DNA from: an uncultured Clostridia bacterium
GTDB lineage: Bacteria; Bacillota; Clostridia; Lachnospirales; Lachnospiraceae
Direction: 5' to 3'
Length of the DNA stretch: 36,744 bases
Assembly: GCA_947385955.1 (NCBI GenBank)
Contig: CANDNA010000028.1
Span: 1 to 36,744, forward strand
Under the pieces are notes generated by a model. The model did not search any database, was not told the origin of the DNA, and worked only from the letters and a program-made list of their open reading frames with translations. Positions 16,106-24,128 of the stretch are shown piece after piece. Position 1 is the first letter of the stretch; each line of letters begins with the position of its first letter. Made by a program: the position numbers and the translations under genes.

Positions 16106-18070
16106 ATGAGCAAAGGAAAGTATTATATTACAACAGCCATTGCCTATACTTCAGGCAAGCCCCACATTGGGAACAGCTATGAAATTGTACTGGCGGACAG
16201 CATTGCCAGATTCAAAAGAAAAGAAGGATATGATGTGTATTTTCAGACCGGTACGGATGAACACGGCCAGAAAATTGAGCTGAAGGCGCAGGAAGCAGGT
16301 GTTACACCGAAGGAGTTTGTAGACGATGTAGTGGGGACAATCAGAGGTTTGTGGGATCTGATGAATACCTCTTATGATAAATTTGTCCGGACGACGGATA
16401 CGGCGCATGAAAAACAGGTACAGAAGATTTTCAAAAGACTGTATGATCAGGGGGATATTTACAAAGGCTCCTATGAAGGGCTGTACTGTACACCCTGTGA
16501 GTCTTTCTGGACAGAGGCTCAGCTTGTGGATGGAAAATGCCCCGATTGCGGCAGAGAAGTGAAACCGGCCAAAGAAGAGGCCTATTTCTTTAAGATGAGC
16601 AAATATGCGGACAGGCTGATTGAACACATTAACAGCCATCCGGAATTTATACAGCCTGTTTCCAGGAAAAATGAGATGATGAACAATTTCCTGCTTCCCG
16701 GCCTGCAGGATCTGTGCGTTTCCAGAAGTTCGTTTACCTGGGGAATCCCGGTGGATTTTGATAAGCGGCATGTGGTTTATGTATGGCTGGACGCTCTGAC
16801 CAATTATATCACCGGCATTGGATATGACTGTGACGGCAGCAGCACAGAGCAGTATCACAAATACTGGCCGGCAGACCTGCATCTGATTGGAAAAGATATC
16901 ATCCGTTTTCATACGATATACTGGCCTATTTTCCTGATGGCGCTGGGAGAAGAGCTGCCAAAGCAGATTTTCGGGCATCCCTGGCTGCTGCAGGGTGACG
17001 GGAAGATGAGCAAATCAAAGGGCAATGTGATTTATGCAGACGATTTGGTGGATTTTTTCGGTGTGGATGCGGTACGTTATTTTGTACTGCATGAGATGCC
17101 GTTTGAAAATGACGGGGTCATTTCCTGGGAACTGATCGTGGAACGGCTGAATTCGGATCTGGCCAATACTCTGGGCAATCTGGTGAATCGTACCATCTCT
17201 ATGAGCAATAAATATTTTGGCGGAATCGTTTCTGACAAAGGCGTCTGTGCGGATGTGGACGCGGATTTAAAGGCAGTGGCATGCAATGCACTGTCAAAGG
17301 TCAGAGCCAAAATGGAAAACCTGCGTGTGGCAGATGCGATTTCCGAAATTTTTGTGTTGTTTAAACGTTGTAATAAATATATTGATGAAACAGAGCCCTG
17401 GATACTGGCTAAGGATGAGGCTGAACAGGACCGTCTTGCCACGGTGCTGTACAATCTGGTGGAAGGCATTGTAATCGGTGCATCGCTGCTGGAGCCGTTT
17501 ATGCCAGGCAGTGCAAAGAGAATCGCAGACCAGCTGCATACCACGCTGCGCGGATTTGACAGCCTGGAGGAGTTTGGCCTGTATCCTTCGGGAAATCGTG
17601 TGACCGAAAAACCGGAAATCCTGTTTGCCAGACTGGATGTGAAGGAAGTGTTGGAAAAAGCAGATGCCATGTTTGCAGCAAGAGGGCAGGAGAAAGATTC
17701 CGCTGAGGAGAAAGCTGAAACGGCAATGGAAACAGAGGCAAAGCCGGAAATTGAATATGGTGATTTTGACAGGCTGCAGTTTCAGGTAGGAGAGATTATT
17801 GCCTGTGAAGAGGTAAAGAAATCCAAAAAACTGCTTTGTTCTCAGGTCAGAATCGGTAAAGAGATCAGACAGATCGTATCCGGGATCAAGCAGCATTATA
17901 CGGCGGAGGAGATGGTCGGGAAAAAGGTTATGGTACTGACCAACCTGAAACCGGCGAAGCTGGCAGGTGTGATATCGGAAGGTATGCTTTTGTGCGCGGA
18001 GGATGCAGAAGGCAATCTGGCGCTTGTAATACCTGAAAAGGATATGCCGGCGGGAGCGGAAATCTGCTGA
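16106..18070 (+). CDS. metG: Methionyl-tRNA synthetase
   Basis: Class I aminoacyl-tRNA synthetase (654 aa) charging tRNA-Met. The ATP-binding signatures are PHIGN at residues 19-23 and KMSKS at residues 300-304. A zinc knuckle of two CxxC pairs (CTPC and CPDC) is in the connective domain. The C-terminal ~115 residues (from about DFDRLQFQVGEI) form a Trbp111/EMAP-type tRNA-binding domain, linked by a Lys/Glu/Ala-rich stretch. A GGAAAGGAAAAC ribosome site precedes the ATG. The gene is monocistronic as far as I can see: a terminator lies just before it and a hairpin just after it. I did not see a T-box leader, nor is there room for one after the terminator. Confidence 0.98.
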   Translation: MSKGKYYITTAIAYTSGKPHIGNSYEIVLADSIARFKRKEGYDVYFQTGTDEHGQKIELKAQEAGVTPKEFVDDVVGTIRGLWDLMNTSYDKFVRTTDTAHEKQVQKIFKRLYDQGDIYKGSYEGLYCTPCESFWTEAQLVDGKCPDCGREVKPAKEEAYFFKMSKYADRLIEHINSHPEFIQPVSRKNEMMNNFLLPGLQDLCVSRSSFTWGIPVDFDKRHVVYVWLDALTNYITGIGYDCDGSSTEQYHKYWPADLHLIGKDIIRFHTIYWPIFLMALGEELPKQIFGHPWLLQGDGKMSKSKGNVIYADDLVDFFGVDAVRYFVLHEMPFENDGVISWELIVERLNSDLANTLGNLVNRTISMSNKYFGGIVSDKGVCADVDADLKAVACNALSKVRAKMENLRVADAISEIFVLFKRCNKYIDETEPWILAKDEAEQDRLATVLYNLVEGIVIGASLLEPFMPGSAKRIADQLHTTLRGFDSLEEFGLYPSGNRVTEKPEILFARLDVKEVLEKADAMFAARGQEKDSAEEKAETAMETEAKPEIEYGDFDRLQFQVGEIIACEEVKKSKKLLCSQVRIGKEIRQIVSGIKQHYTAEEMVGKKVMVLTNLKPAKLAGVISEGMLLCAEDAEGNLALVIPEKDMPAGAEIC

Positions 18071-18076
18071 TACTGG

Positions 18077-18109
18077 CAGGCCGTGCTGCGCCGGAGCGCA
18101 TACGGCCTG
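18077..18109 (+). terminator. Hairpin downstream of metG
   Basis: CAGGCCGT (18077-18084) and ACGGCCTG (18102-18109) form the outer stem, with an inner GCGC/GCGC pair. The following T content is poor (TTGCTGTCTGT), so termination may be inefficient. Confidence 0.6.
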
Positions 18110-18146
18110 TTGCTGTCTGTCTGACAGATTACATGTTTTTTTCGGA

Positions 18147-18172
18147 TTATCGTATACTATTGATAACGATAA
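18147..18172. promoter_or_regulatory. Palindrome overlapping the ldhA -10 box
   Basis: TTATCGT (18147-18153) and ACGATAA (18166-18172) flank 12 bp containing a TATACT -10 box (18153-18158). The placement fits a repressor site for the lactate dehydrogenase gene. It is not a Rex box (TTGTGA...TCACAA). The matching -35 is weak. Confidence 0.5.
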
Positions 18173-18191
18173 ACAGAAAAGAGGATATTTT

Positions 18192-19181
18192 ATGAAGATT
18201 ATGTTTTTCAATACCAAGCCCTATGACAGATACTGGTTTGAGCCGATGGCAAAAGATTATGGCTTTGAAATCCATTTTGTGGAGATGCAATGTGATGAGG
18301 AAACACTGTTTCTGGCAAAAGGCTATGATGCGATCTGCATCTTTGTCAATGATTATGTAAATGCAGCCATGATTGAAAAGCTGCAGGAAATGCAGGTCAA
18401 AGCGATTTTGTTAAGATGCGCCGGATATAACAATGTGGATATCAAAGCGGCAGAAGGCAAAGTGCATGTATTGCGGGTACCCAGCTATTCTCCGGAGGCA
18501 GTGGCTGAGTTTTCCGCGGCGCTGCTGCTGACCGTGAATCGTTTTACACACCGGGCCTACACCAGAACCAGGGATTTCAACATGAATATTAACGGATTTA
18601 TGGGAACGGATCTGTACAGGAAAACGGCAGGCGTTGTGGGAACCGGAAAGATCGGTCAGGCTATGATCCGTATTCTGAAAGGATTTCAGATGCAGATACT
18701 GGCCTATGATCCCTATCCCAATCCCGGGTTGGATGTAACATATGTTTCGCTGGAAGAGTTGATGAAAAGGTCGGACGTAATCAGTCTGCATTGTCCTCTG
18801 ACAGAGGATACCCGGCATCTGGTAAACCGGAAAACCATTCAGATGATGAAAGAGGGCGTGTATCTGGTCAATACCTCCAGAGGCGCACTGATTGATACGG
18901 AAGCGTTGATTGACGGGCTGCTGGAAAAGAAATTTGCAGGAGTCGGCCTGGATGTATATGAGGAAGAAGAAGGCGTATTTTACGAGGACCGTTCCAATGA
19001 AATCATTATGGATGAAAATCTGGTAAGGCTTACTTCTTTTCCCAATGTGATCATTACATCCCATATGGGATTTTTCACCAGAGAAGCCACAAAAGCGATT
19101 GCTCAGGTCACTCTGGAAAATGCCTATGCGCTGGAGTCGGGAAAAGAACTGGTGAATGCAGTGCTGCCGGAGAGAAACTGA
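18192..19181 (+). CDS. ldhA: D-lactate dehydrogenase (LdhA type)
   Basis: NAD-dependent 2-hydroxyacid dehydrogenase (329 aa) reducing pyruvate to D-lactate, which re-oxidises NADH in fermentation. It tracks E. coli LdhA block by block: ICIFVND, LLRCAGYNNVD, RVPSYSPEAVAE, RAYTRTRD, then the NAD fold GVVGTGKIG (residues 147-155) and ILAYDPYP. Catalytic residues inferred by alignment are R230 (NTSRGALID), E259 (in the VYEEEEG block) and H291 (TSHMGF). An AAAGAGGATATTTT ribosome site precedes the ATG. It has its own putative promoter with a palindrome over the -10 box. Other 2-hydroxyacid substrates are possible but the LdhA-specific blocks make D-lactate most likely. Confidence 0.92.
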   Translation: MKIMFFNTKPYDRYWFEPMAKDYGFEIHFVEMQCDEETLFLAKGYDAICIFVNDYVNAAMIEKLQEMQVKAILLRCAGYNNVDIKAAEGKVHVLRVPSYSPEAVAEFSAALLLTVNRFTHRAYTRTRDFNMNINGFMGTDLYRKTAGVVGTGKIGQAMIRILKGFQMQILAYDPYPNPGLDVTYVSLEELMKRSDVISLHCPLTEDTRHLVNRKTIQMMKEGVYLVNTSRGALIDTEALIDGLLEKKFAGVGLDVYEEEEGVFYEDRSNEIIMDENLVRLTSFPNVIITSHMGFFTREATKAIAQVTLENAYALESGKELVNAVLPERN

Positions 19182-19224
19182 CGTAAGGAAAGCCGACAGA
19201 AACGCGGCGGATATGAGCTGGTAC

Positions 19225-19253
19225 TTGTATTTATGTGAAAAATCCGATATGAT
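19225..19253 (+). promoter_or_regulatory. Putative promoter of the GNAT / HD-GYP pair
   Basis: TTGTAT (19225-19230), 17-bp spacer, TATGAT (19248-19253), 30 bp before the acetyltransferase ATG. Confidence 0.6.
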
Positions 19254-19282
19254 GATAGAAAAGGACGGTTAGGGGTGATGTG

Positions 19283-19762
19283 ATGGAAAAGGAAATCCAT
19301 CTCTGGAAAATCAGACCTGCATACCGGGATGAATGGCAGGATGCTATGGCACTGGCATGGAAAACATTTTTAAAATTCGAGGCGGAGGATTATACGCCGG
19401 AGGGAATCAAAAGTTTCCAGGATTTTATTACAGATCATACATTGTATCGTATGTTTCTTCTGGGCAGCTATGAAATGATTGTGGCCAAAGAGGGAGAACG
19501 TATGGTGGGAATGATTACAGCCCGGAGCGGCGGCCATGTCTCCCTTTTGTTTGTGGATGAACGGTATCATAAAAAAGGTGTGGGGAGAGCGTTGATGCAG
19601 TATCTGTGCAACTACCTGCTGACAGAAGCGGGGATATCCAGGATTACCGTCAATGCTTCTCCTTATGGTGTTGGATTTTATCACAGATTGGGATTCCGGG
19701 ATACAGGACTGGAAACACAGCAGAACGGCATCCGGTATACACCAATGGAATTTGTAATGTAA
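19283..19762 (+). CDS. GNAT-family N-acetyltransferase
   Basis: A 159-aa single-domain GNAT. The acetyl-CoA pyrophosphate-binding loop is visible in VDERYHKKGVGRALMQYL (R/K-x-x-G-x-G), preceded by the beta-strand HVSLLFV and followed by ITVNASPYGVGFYHRLGFRDTG, the usual C-terminal block. I chose the ATG at 19283 with AGGGGTG about 5 nt upstream; an adjacent GTG at 19280 would add one residue. The acceptor substrate cannot be told from sequence. It lies 44 bp before the HD-GYP gene and may be co-transcribed with it. Confidence 0.88.
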   Translation: MEKEIHLWKIRPAYRDEWQDAMALAWKTFLKFEAEDYTPEGIKSFQDFITDHTLYRMFLLGSYEMIVAKEGERMVGMITARSGGHVSLLFVDERYHKKGVGRALMQYLCNYLLTEAGISRITVNASPYGVGFYHRLGFRDTGLETQQNGIRYTPMEFVM

Positions 19763-19806
19763 TAAGGTTAAGTACGATAAGAGGATCGAAAAGAGGGGGA
19801 TATGCC

Positions 19807-21072
19807 GTGCGGGCAATGGATTATATCAGCAGCACCAATATCTGTTATCTGGCCTGTGATACGCTGGGGCTGATAGATAAAAGGCCGATCACTCATGGGA
19901 TGAGGGTCGCATATATGATGATGAAGCTGTTGGAATGCAAAGGAGGCTATGATGAGTATGAGGCGGCCGAATTTGTATTCCTTTCCATGATTCATGATAT
20001 AGGTGCGTACAGAACCAATAAGATTACTGATGATATGGGATATGACACAGAGGCCGGTGGAACGGCCCATGCCGTGTATGGCGCCCTGTTTTTAAAACAG
20101 GTGTCACCCTTCGGGTCCAGAGCAGATATTATTATGTATCATCATCTGCCATATTCCAAAATCAGCAGGGCCAATTACGAGTACAGCAAAATTGCCATGT
20201 ATCTGTATCTTCTGGAAGAAGTGGACAGTCTGTACCGCAGAGATGGTGAGAATCTGGATACAAAAGGGTTTGAGGCAGAGTCCGGAAAGCGTTTTCTTCC
20301 GGAGGCTGTTACGTTGCTGCTTCGCTGTATCCGGCAGGAAAATATGCTGAGCAAACTGGAATCAGGGGCTTACAGACAGGAACTGCAGAAGTTTATGGAA
20401 AATGTCCTGTTTACCAATGAAGAAAAAGAAAACTATATCCGGTTTATTATGCACTGTTTTAGCCTGAAAGGGCGGATTCGGACACTGGAAGCCATTATGT
20501 GCAGCTGTATTGTGGATGAGATTGCAGAGAGCATGGAGCTGAGCGGCCGGGAAAAGGATAAATTATATTACTCGGCTATGCTGCATGATATCGGTCTGCT
20601 TGCCATAGATCCCGAGATTTTGAAAGGAAACAGGAAATTTACAGAAGAGGACCGGACTGCTTACAGGAAGCATGTGGAAATCGGAAAAACACTGTTGAAA
20701 AAATATTTTCTGGTACCGGATATTGTGGAGATTTGTGCGGCTCACCATGAAATGCTGGATGGCAGCGGATATCCGGAAGGGCTGAAGGAAGACAAGATTA
20801 CAGAAGCTCAGGCAATCCTGCAGGTGGCAGATAATGTAACTGCCGTACTGAATATGAAAAGAAAGCTGAGCCGTACTGAAATTCTCAGTATTTTGCAGGT
20901 ACAGGCCCAGAGGAAGCGGCTGAACAAAAAAGCAGTCAGCGGTGTAACGGGCAATTATGATACGATTGATAACAGGCTGCGTACAGAGACCAAAGAATAC
21001 CTGGAAATGCATGTGCGGATCAACAACAGATACAAACGCCTGGTAGGCGGCAGTGCGGGGGATGAGGAATGA
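19807..21072 (+). CDS. Tandem HD / HD-GYP domain protein
   Basis: A 421-aa cytoplasmic protein with two HD phosphohydrolase-type modules. The N-terminal one has H30, H63-D64 (MIHDIG) and H112-H113 but no GYP. The C-terminal one is a full HD-GYP: H260-D261 (MLHDIG), H313-H314 (AAHHE) and GYP in DGSGYPEG. HD-GYP domains hydrolyse cyclic di-GMP; that is the likely but untested activity. No receiver or membrane domain is present. I chose the GTG at 19807 because AGAGGGGG lies 7 nt upstream; the frame is open further upstream but only across the acetyltransferase gene. The stop overlaps the next gene by 4 bp (ATGA). Confidence 0.85.
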   Translation: MRAMDYISSTNICYLACDTLGLIDKRPITHGMRVAYMMMKLLECKGGYDEYEAAEFVFLSMIHDIGAYRTNKITDDMGYDTEAGGTAHAVYGALFLKQVSPFGSRADIIMYHHLPYSKISRANYEYSKIAMYLYLLEEVDSLYRRDGENLDTKGFEAESGKRFLPEAVTLLLRCIRQENMLSKLESGAYRQELQKFMENVLFTNEEKENYIRFIMHCFSLKGRIRTLEAIMCSCIVDEIAESMELSGREKDKLYYSAMLHDIGLLAIDPEILKGNRKFTEEDRTAYRKHVEIGKTLLKKYFLVPDIVEICAAHHEMLDGSGYPEGLKEDKITEAQAILQVADNVTAVLNMKRKLSRTEILSILQVQAQRKRLNKKAVSGVTGNYDTIDNRLRTETKEYLEMHVRINNRYKRLVGGSAGDEE

Positions 21073-21722
21073 GGGATTTTTTTAATTCAGACAGTCCGGT
21101 TATGTCATTTTTAGGCAGGGTTGCAGATCTGGTCTGGTTGAATCTCCTGACTCTGATTTGCTGTATTCCGGTGGTGACAGCCGGCGCGGCGCTCACTGCG
21201 CTGCACTATGTTTCCATTAAACTGGCAAGAGAAGAAGAAGGGTATCTGACTAAGAGTTATTTTAAGTCGCTGAAAGAGAATTTCTTTCAGGCCACAGCCC
21301 TCTGGCTGTTGATGCTGCTGATTTTTGCAGTGGCCTGGGCTGACTTTTACTTTATCTCCATGATGGACAGTTCGGTGGCGTCTGTGATGCGGATCGGCGT
21401 GTGTGCGGTATTTTTCTTTTATCTGTGCGGCAGTATTTACTGGTTCCCCCTTCTGGCCAGATTTGATAACAGTCTGAAAAATACCATTAAAAATGCCTGT
21501 CTGCTGGGAATTTTAAATTTCCCCAAATCTTTGTGCATTCTTGTAATTTATGGCGTTTTTGCAGCAGGATATACAATGCTGTTTTACAGAATTTTACCAA
21601 TTATCTTTCTGGTGGGCATTTCTCTGCCGGTTTATACAGCATCTTGCCTGTTTTCCGGGATTTTTAAGAAGCTGGAACCACAGGATGCTGAGGCCCCGGA
21701 GGAAATTGGTCAATCTGTATAG
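21069..21722 (+). CDS. DUF624 / YesL-like membrane protein
   Basis: A 217-aa membrane protein with about five hydrophobic segments. The start (FFNSDSPVMSFLGRVADLVWLNLLTLICCIPVVTAGAALTALHY) is the hallmark of DUF624 proteins such as B. subtilis YesL, usually found beside sugar ABC transporters or their regulators. Function is unknown; a role in transport of complex sugars has been suggested from context. The next gene is an orphan sugar ATPase, consistent with that theme. The ATG overlaps the HD-GYP stop codon by 4 bp. Confidence 0.85.
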   Translation: MRDFFNSDSPVMSFLGRVADLVWLNLLTLICCIPVVTAGAALTALHYVSIKLAREEEGYLTKSYFKSLKENFFQATALWLLMLLIFAVAWADFYFISMMDSSVASVMRIGVCAVFFFYLCGSIYWFPLLARFDNSLKNTIKNACLLGILNFPKSLCILVIYGVFAAGYTMLFYRILPIIFLVGISLPVYTASCLFSGIFKKLEPQDAEAPEEIGQSV

Positions 21723-21844
21723 AATTTTCGGAAAACTTTGTGAAATCGTGGTATGGCGTAAAATGGCAACACCATCTATACTAAGGATAAGTCGAGGGTG
21801 ACCATAATCGCACAGTAAACCATGAAAAACAGGAGGACGAAAAC

Positions 21845-22951
21845 GTGGCAAGTTTATCATTAAAAAATATTTGCAAGAAGTATCCCAATGGGTTTGAAGC
21901 AGTAAAAGATTTTAATCTTGAGATTGAGGACAAAGAGTTTATCATTTTCGTAGGACCTTCCGGATGCGGTAAATCCACAACACTTCGTATGGTTGCAGGT
22001 CTGGAGGACATCTCTTCCGGCGAACTGAAAATTGACGGCAGACTGGTCAATGATGTAGAGCCGAAAGACAGAGATATTGCAATGGTATTCCAGAACTATG
22101 CATTGTATCCGCATATGACAGTTTATGATAATATGGCATTTGGCCTGAAGCTGCGTAAGGTGCCGAAGGATGAGATTGATAAAATGGTGAAAGAAGCAGC
22201 CAGAATCCTGGATCTGGAGAAACTTCTGGAGCGTAAGCCGAAGGCTCTTTCCGGTGGACAGAGACAGCGTGTTGCAATGGGCCGTGCAATTGTACGTAAT
22301 CCGAAGGTATTCCTGATGGACGAACCGCTGTCCAACCTGGACGCAAAACTTCGTGTACAGATGCGTACTGAGATCGCAAAGCTGCATCAGAGACTTGGCG
22401 CTACGATCATTTATGTAACACATGACCAGACAGAGGCTATGACGCTGGGAACAAGAATCGTTGTTATGAAAGACGGTATCGTTCAGCAGGTAGACAGCCC
22501 TCAGAATTTATATGAGAAGCCGCAGAACCTGTTCGTTGCAGGATTCATGGGTTCTCCGCAGATGAATTTTATCGGCGCGGAAATTGAAGTGAAGGGTGAC
22601 AAGGCATTTGCAAAAACTTCCGGTATGACCATTGAGCTGCCGGCTGAAAAGGCAAAGAAAGTGATTGACGGAGGTTATAACGGCAAAGCTGTTACATTGG
22701 GTATCCGTCCTGAAGATGTATATGATGCATCTATGGCGCCTCATCTGAAAAACGCATTTGATGCAACCATCAATGTATACGAGCTGCTTGGCGCTGAAGT
22801 ATATCTGTACTTTGACTTGGGTGAGTTCCCGATTACGGCAAGGGTAGATGCCCGTACTTCTGCAAGAAGCGGAAGCAAGGTAAGATTTGCACTGGATGTG
22901 GATAAGATGCATGTATTTGACAAGGAAACCGAAAAAGTAATTACCAATTAA
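21845..22951 (+). CDS. Carbohydrate ABC transporter ATPase, MsmX/MsmK/UgpC type
   Basis: A 368-aa CUT1-class ATPase with one NBD followed by a regulatory OB/TOBE region. Motifs: Walker A GPSGCGKST (residues 37-45), VFQNYALYPHMTVYDNMAFGL (Q-loop), LSGGQRQRVAMGRAIVRNPKVFLMDEPLSNLDAKL (signature and Walker B), VTHDQTEAMTLG (H-loop), and C-terminal LGIRPEDVYD. The start is GTG with AGGAGG 8 nt upstream. No permease or binding-protein gene is adjacent, which is typical of MsmX-like shared ATPases that serve many sugar importers in Firmicutes. A TATACT box at 21777-21782 in the 122-bp gap has no convincing -35. Confidence 0.93.
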   Translation: MASLSLKNICKKYPNGFEAVKDFNLEIEDKEFIIFVGPSGCGKSTTLRMVAGLEDISSGELKIDGRLVNDVEPKDRDIAMVFQNYALYPHMTVYDNMAFGLKLRKVPKDEIDKMVKEAARILDLEKLLERKPKALSGGQRQRVAMGRAIVRNPKVFLMDEPLSNLDAKLRVQMRTEIAKLHQRLGATIIYVTHDQTEAMTLGTRIVVMKDGIVQQVDSPQNLYEKPQNLFVAGFMGSPQMNFIGAEIEVKGDKAFAKTSGMTIELPAEKAKKVIDGGYNGKAVTLGIRPEDVYDASMAPHLKNAFDATINVYELLGAEVYLYFDLGEFPITARVDARTSARSGSKVRFALDVDKMHVFDKETEKVITN

Positions 22952-22959
22952 GGAGAGAT

Positions 22960-24048
22960 ATGCTATCTAACCAGACCATACAGGGGAGCATAGATGAGTT
23001 AAGAAGTATTACGAAAATAGATTTATGTGTGATGGATTTGCAGGGAACGATAGCGGCATCCACAATGGAAACAATGGACATACCGGCGGCGCTGGTTCTG
23101 GATTTTGCAGAATCGGCCGCCGACAGTCAGGCGATAAACGGATACTATCTTTTTAAAGTCCTGGAAGCGGAAGAAGTGACTTACCTGGTGATCGCCAAAG
23201 GCGGTGAGGACGCCTATATGGTGGGGAAGATCGCGGTAAGCCAGCTTCGGCAGCTTATGACAGCCTACAAGGCGAAGCTGGATAAAGATAATTTCCTGCA
23301 GAATCTGATTCTGGATAATCTTTTGCTGGTAGATATTTATAACCGGGCAAGGAAGCTGCATATTCCTGCAGAGGGCAAGCGGGCTGTGCTGCTGGTAGAA
23401 ACAGTGTCTGATAATGATGCGGAAATCATGGAGCTGCTTCGGGGGCTGTTTTTTGCCTATAATGGAGATTATCTGACTGCCGTGGAGGAAAGAAACATCA
23501 TCCTGATCAAATCCCTGGGAGAAGAAGAGGGCTATCAGGAGCTGCACAGCATTGCAGAGATGATCGTGGATATGGTCAATGCGGAAGCAATGGTCAATGT
23601 GAAAGTGTCTTTTGGTACGATTATCTACGAGCTGAAGGATGTTTCCAAATCATTTAAAGAAGCTAAGATGGCTCTGGACGTAGGCAGGATTTTCTATGCG
23701 GAAACAGATGTGATCGCATATCATGCATTGGGCATTGGCAGGCTGATTTATCAGCTTCCTGAGAACCTGTGCAGGATTTTCATTCGGGAGATTTTCGGAA
23801 GAGATGAGATCCCTGCGGAGATTGACGAGGAGATTCTCAATACCATACAGAAATTTTTCCAGAACAATCTGAATATTTCAGAAACTTCCCGGCAGCTTTT
23901 TGTACACAGAAATACGCTGGTGTACCGGATTGAAAAGGTACAGAAAGTAACCGGCCTGGATATGAGGAGCTTTGAGGACGCGTTAACATTTAATATTGCT
24001 TTGATGGTAGTGAACTATCTGAAGCATCTGGAATTAAAAAATTCCTGA
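22960..24048 (+). CDS. CdaR/PucR-type transcriptional regulator
   Basis: A 362-aa regulator whose C-terminus (about residues 300-355) is a PucR/CdaR helix-turn-helix: FFQNNLNISETSRQLFVHRNTLVYRIEKVQKVTGLDMRSFEDALTFNIAL, with the typical HRNTL.YR core. The N-terminal ~130 residues look like a sensor domain (SITKIDLCVMDLQGTIAAST), and the middle is the GGDEF-like CdaR region. In E. coli CdaR controls sugar-diacid genes; the ligand here is unknown. It lies 8 bp after the shared sugar ATPase gene, with GGAG about 4 nt before its ATG, so the two are surely co-transcribed and it may sense a sugar-derived signal. Confidence 0.85.
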   Translation: MLSNQTIQGSIDELRSITKIDLCVMDLQGTIAASTMETMDIPAALVLDFAESAADSQAINGYYLFKVLEAEEVTYLVIAKGGEDAYMVGKIAVSQLRQLMTAYKAKLDKDNFLQNLILDNLLLVDIYNRARKLHIPAEGKRAVLLVETVSDNDAEIMELLRGLFFAYNGDYLTAVEERNIILIKSLGEEEGYQELHSIAEMIVDMVNAEAMVNVKVSFGTIIYELKDVSKSFKEAKMALDVGRIFYAETDVIAYHALGIGRLIYQLPENLCRIFIREIFGRDEIPAEIDEEILNTIQKFFQNNLNISETSRQLFVHRNTLVYRIEKVQKVTGLDMRSFEDALTFNIALMVVNYLKHLELKNS

Positions 24049-24074
24049 CAATTCAATTTTACTGGTCTATCAGG

Positions 24075-24128
24075 CCCTGTCCCTGAATATACTGGTTGTA
24101 AGTATGACTTACGACTGGAGGGACAGGG
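24075..24128 (+). promoter_or_regulatory. Hairpin enclosing the ribosome site of the next gene
   Basis: CCCTGTCCCT (24075-24084) pairs perfectly with AGGGACAGGG (24119-24128). Inside it an 8-bp stem TTGTAAGT/ACTTACGA closes on ATG. The right arm contains most of the GGAGGG ribosome site (24117-24122) and ends on the base before the TTG start at 24129. A T-rich stretch follows (TTGTTTTATTT), so it could also terminate transcription of the regulator gene. Confidence 0.7.

Noticed and set aside
18161-18176. TTGATAACGATAAACA near ldhA as a cre site
   Set aside because: At least three mismatches to the consensus including the conserved right-hand CA; the flanking palindrome explains the sequence better.
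19606-19806. 67-residue N-terminal extension of the HD-GYP protein
   Set aside because: It lies over the acetyltransferase gene in another frame, and GTG 19807 has an excellent ribosome site.
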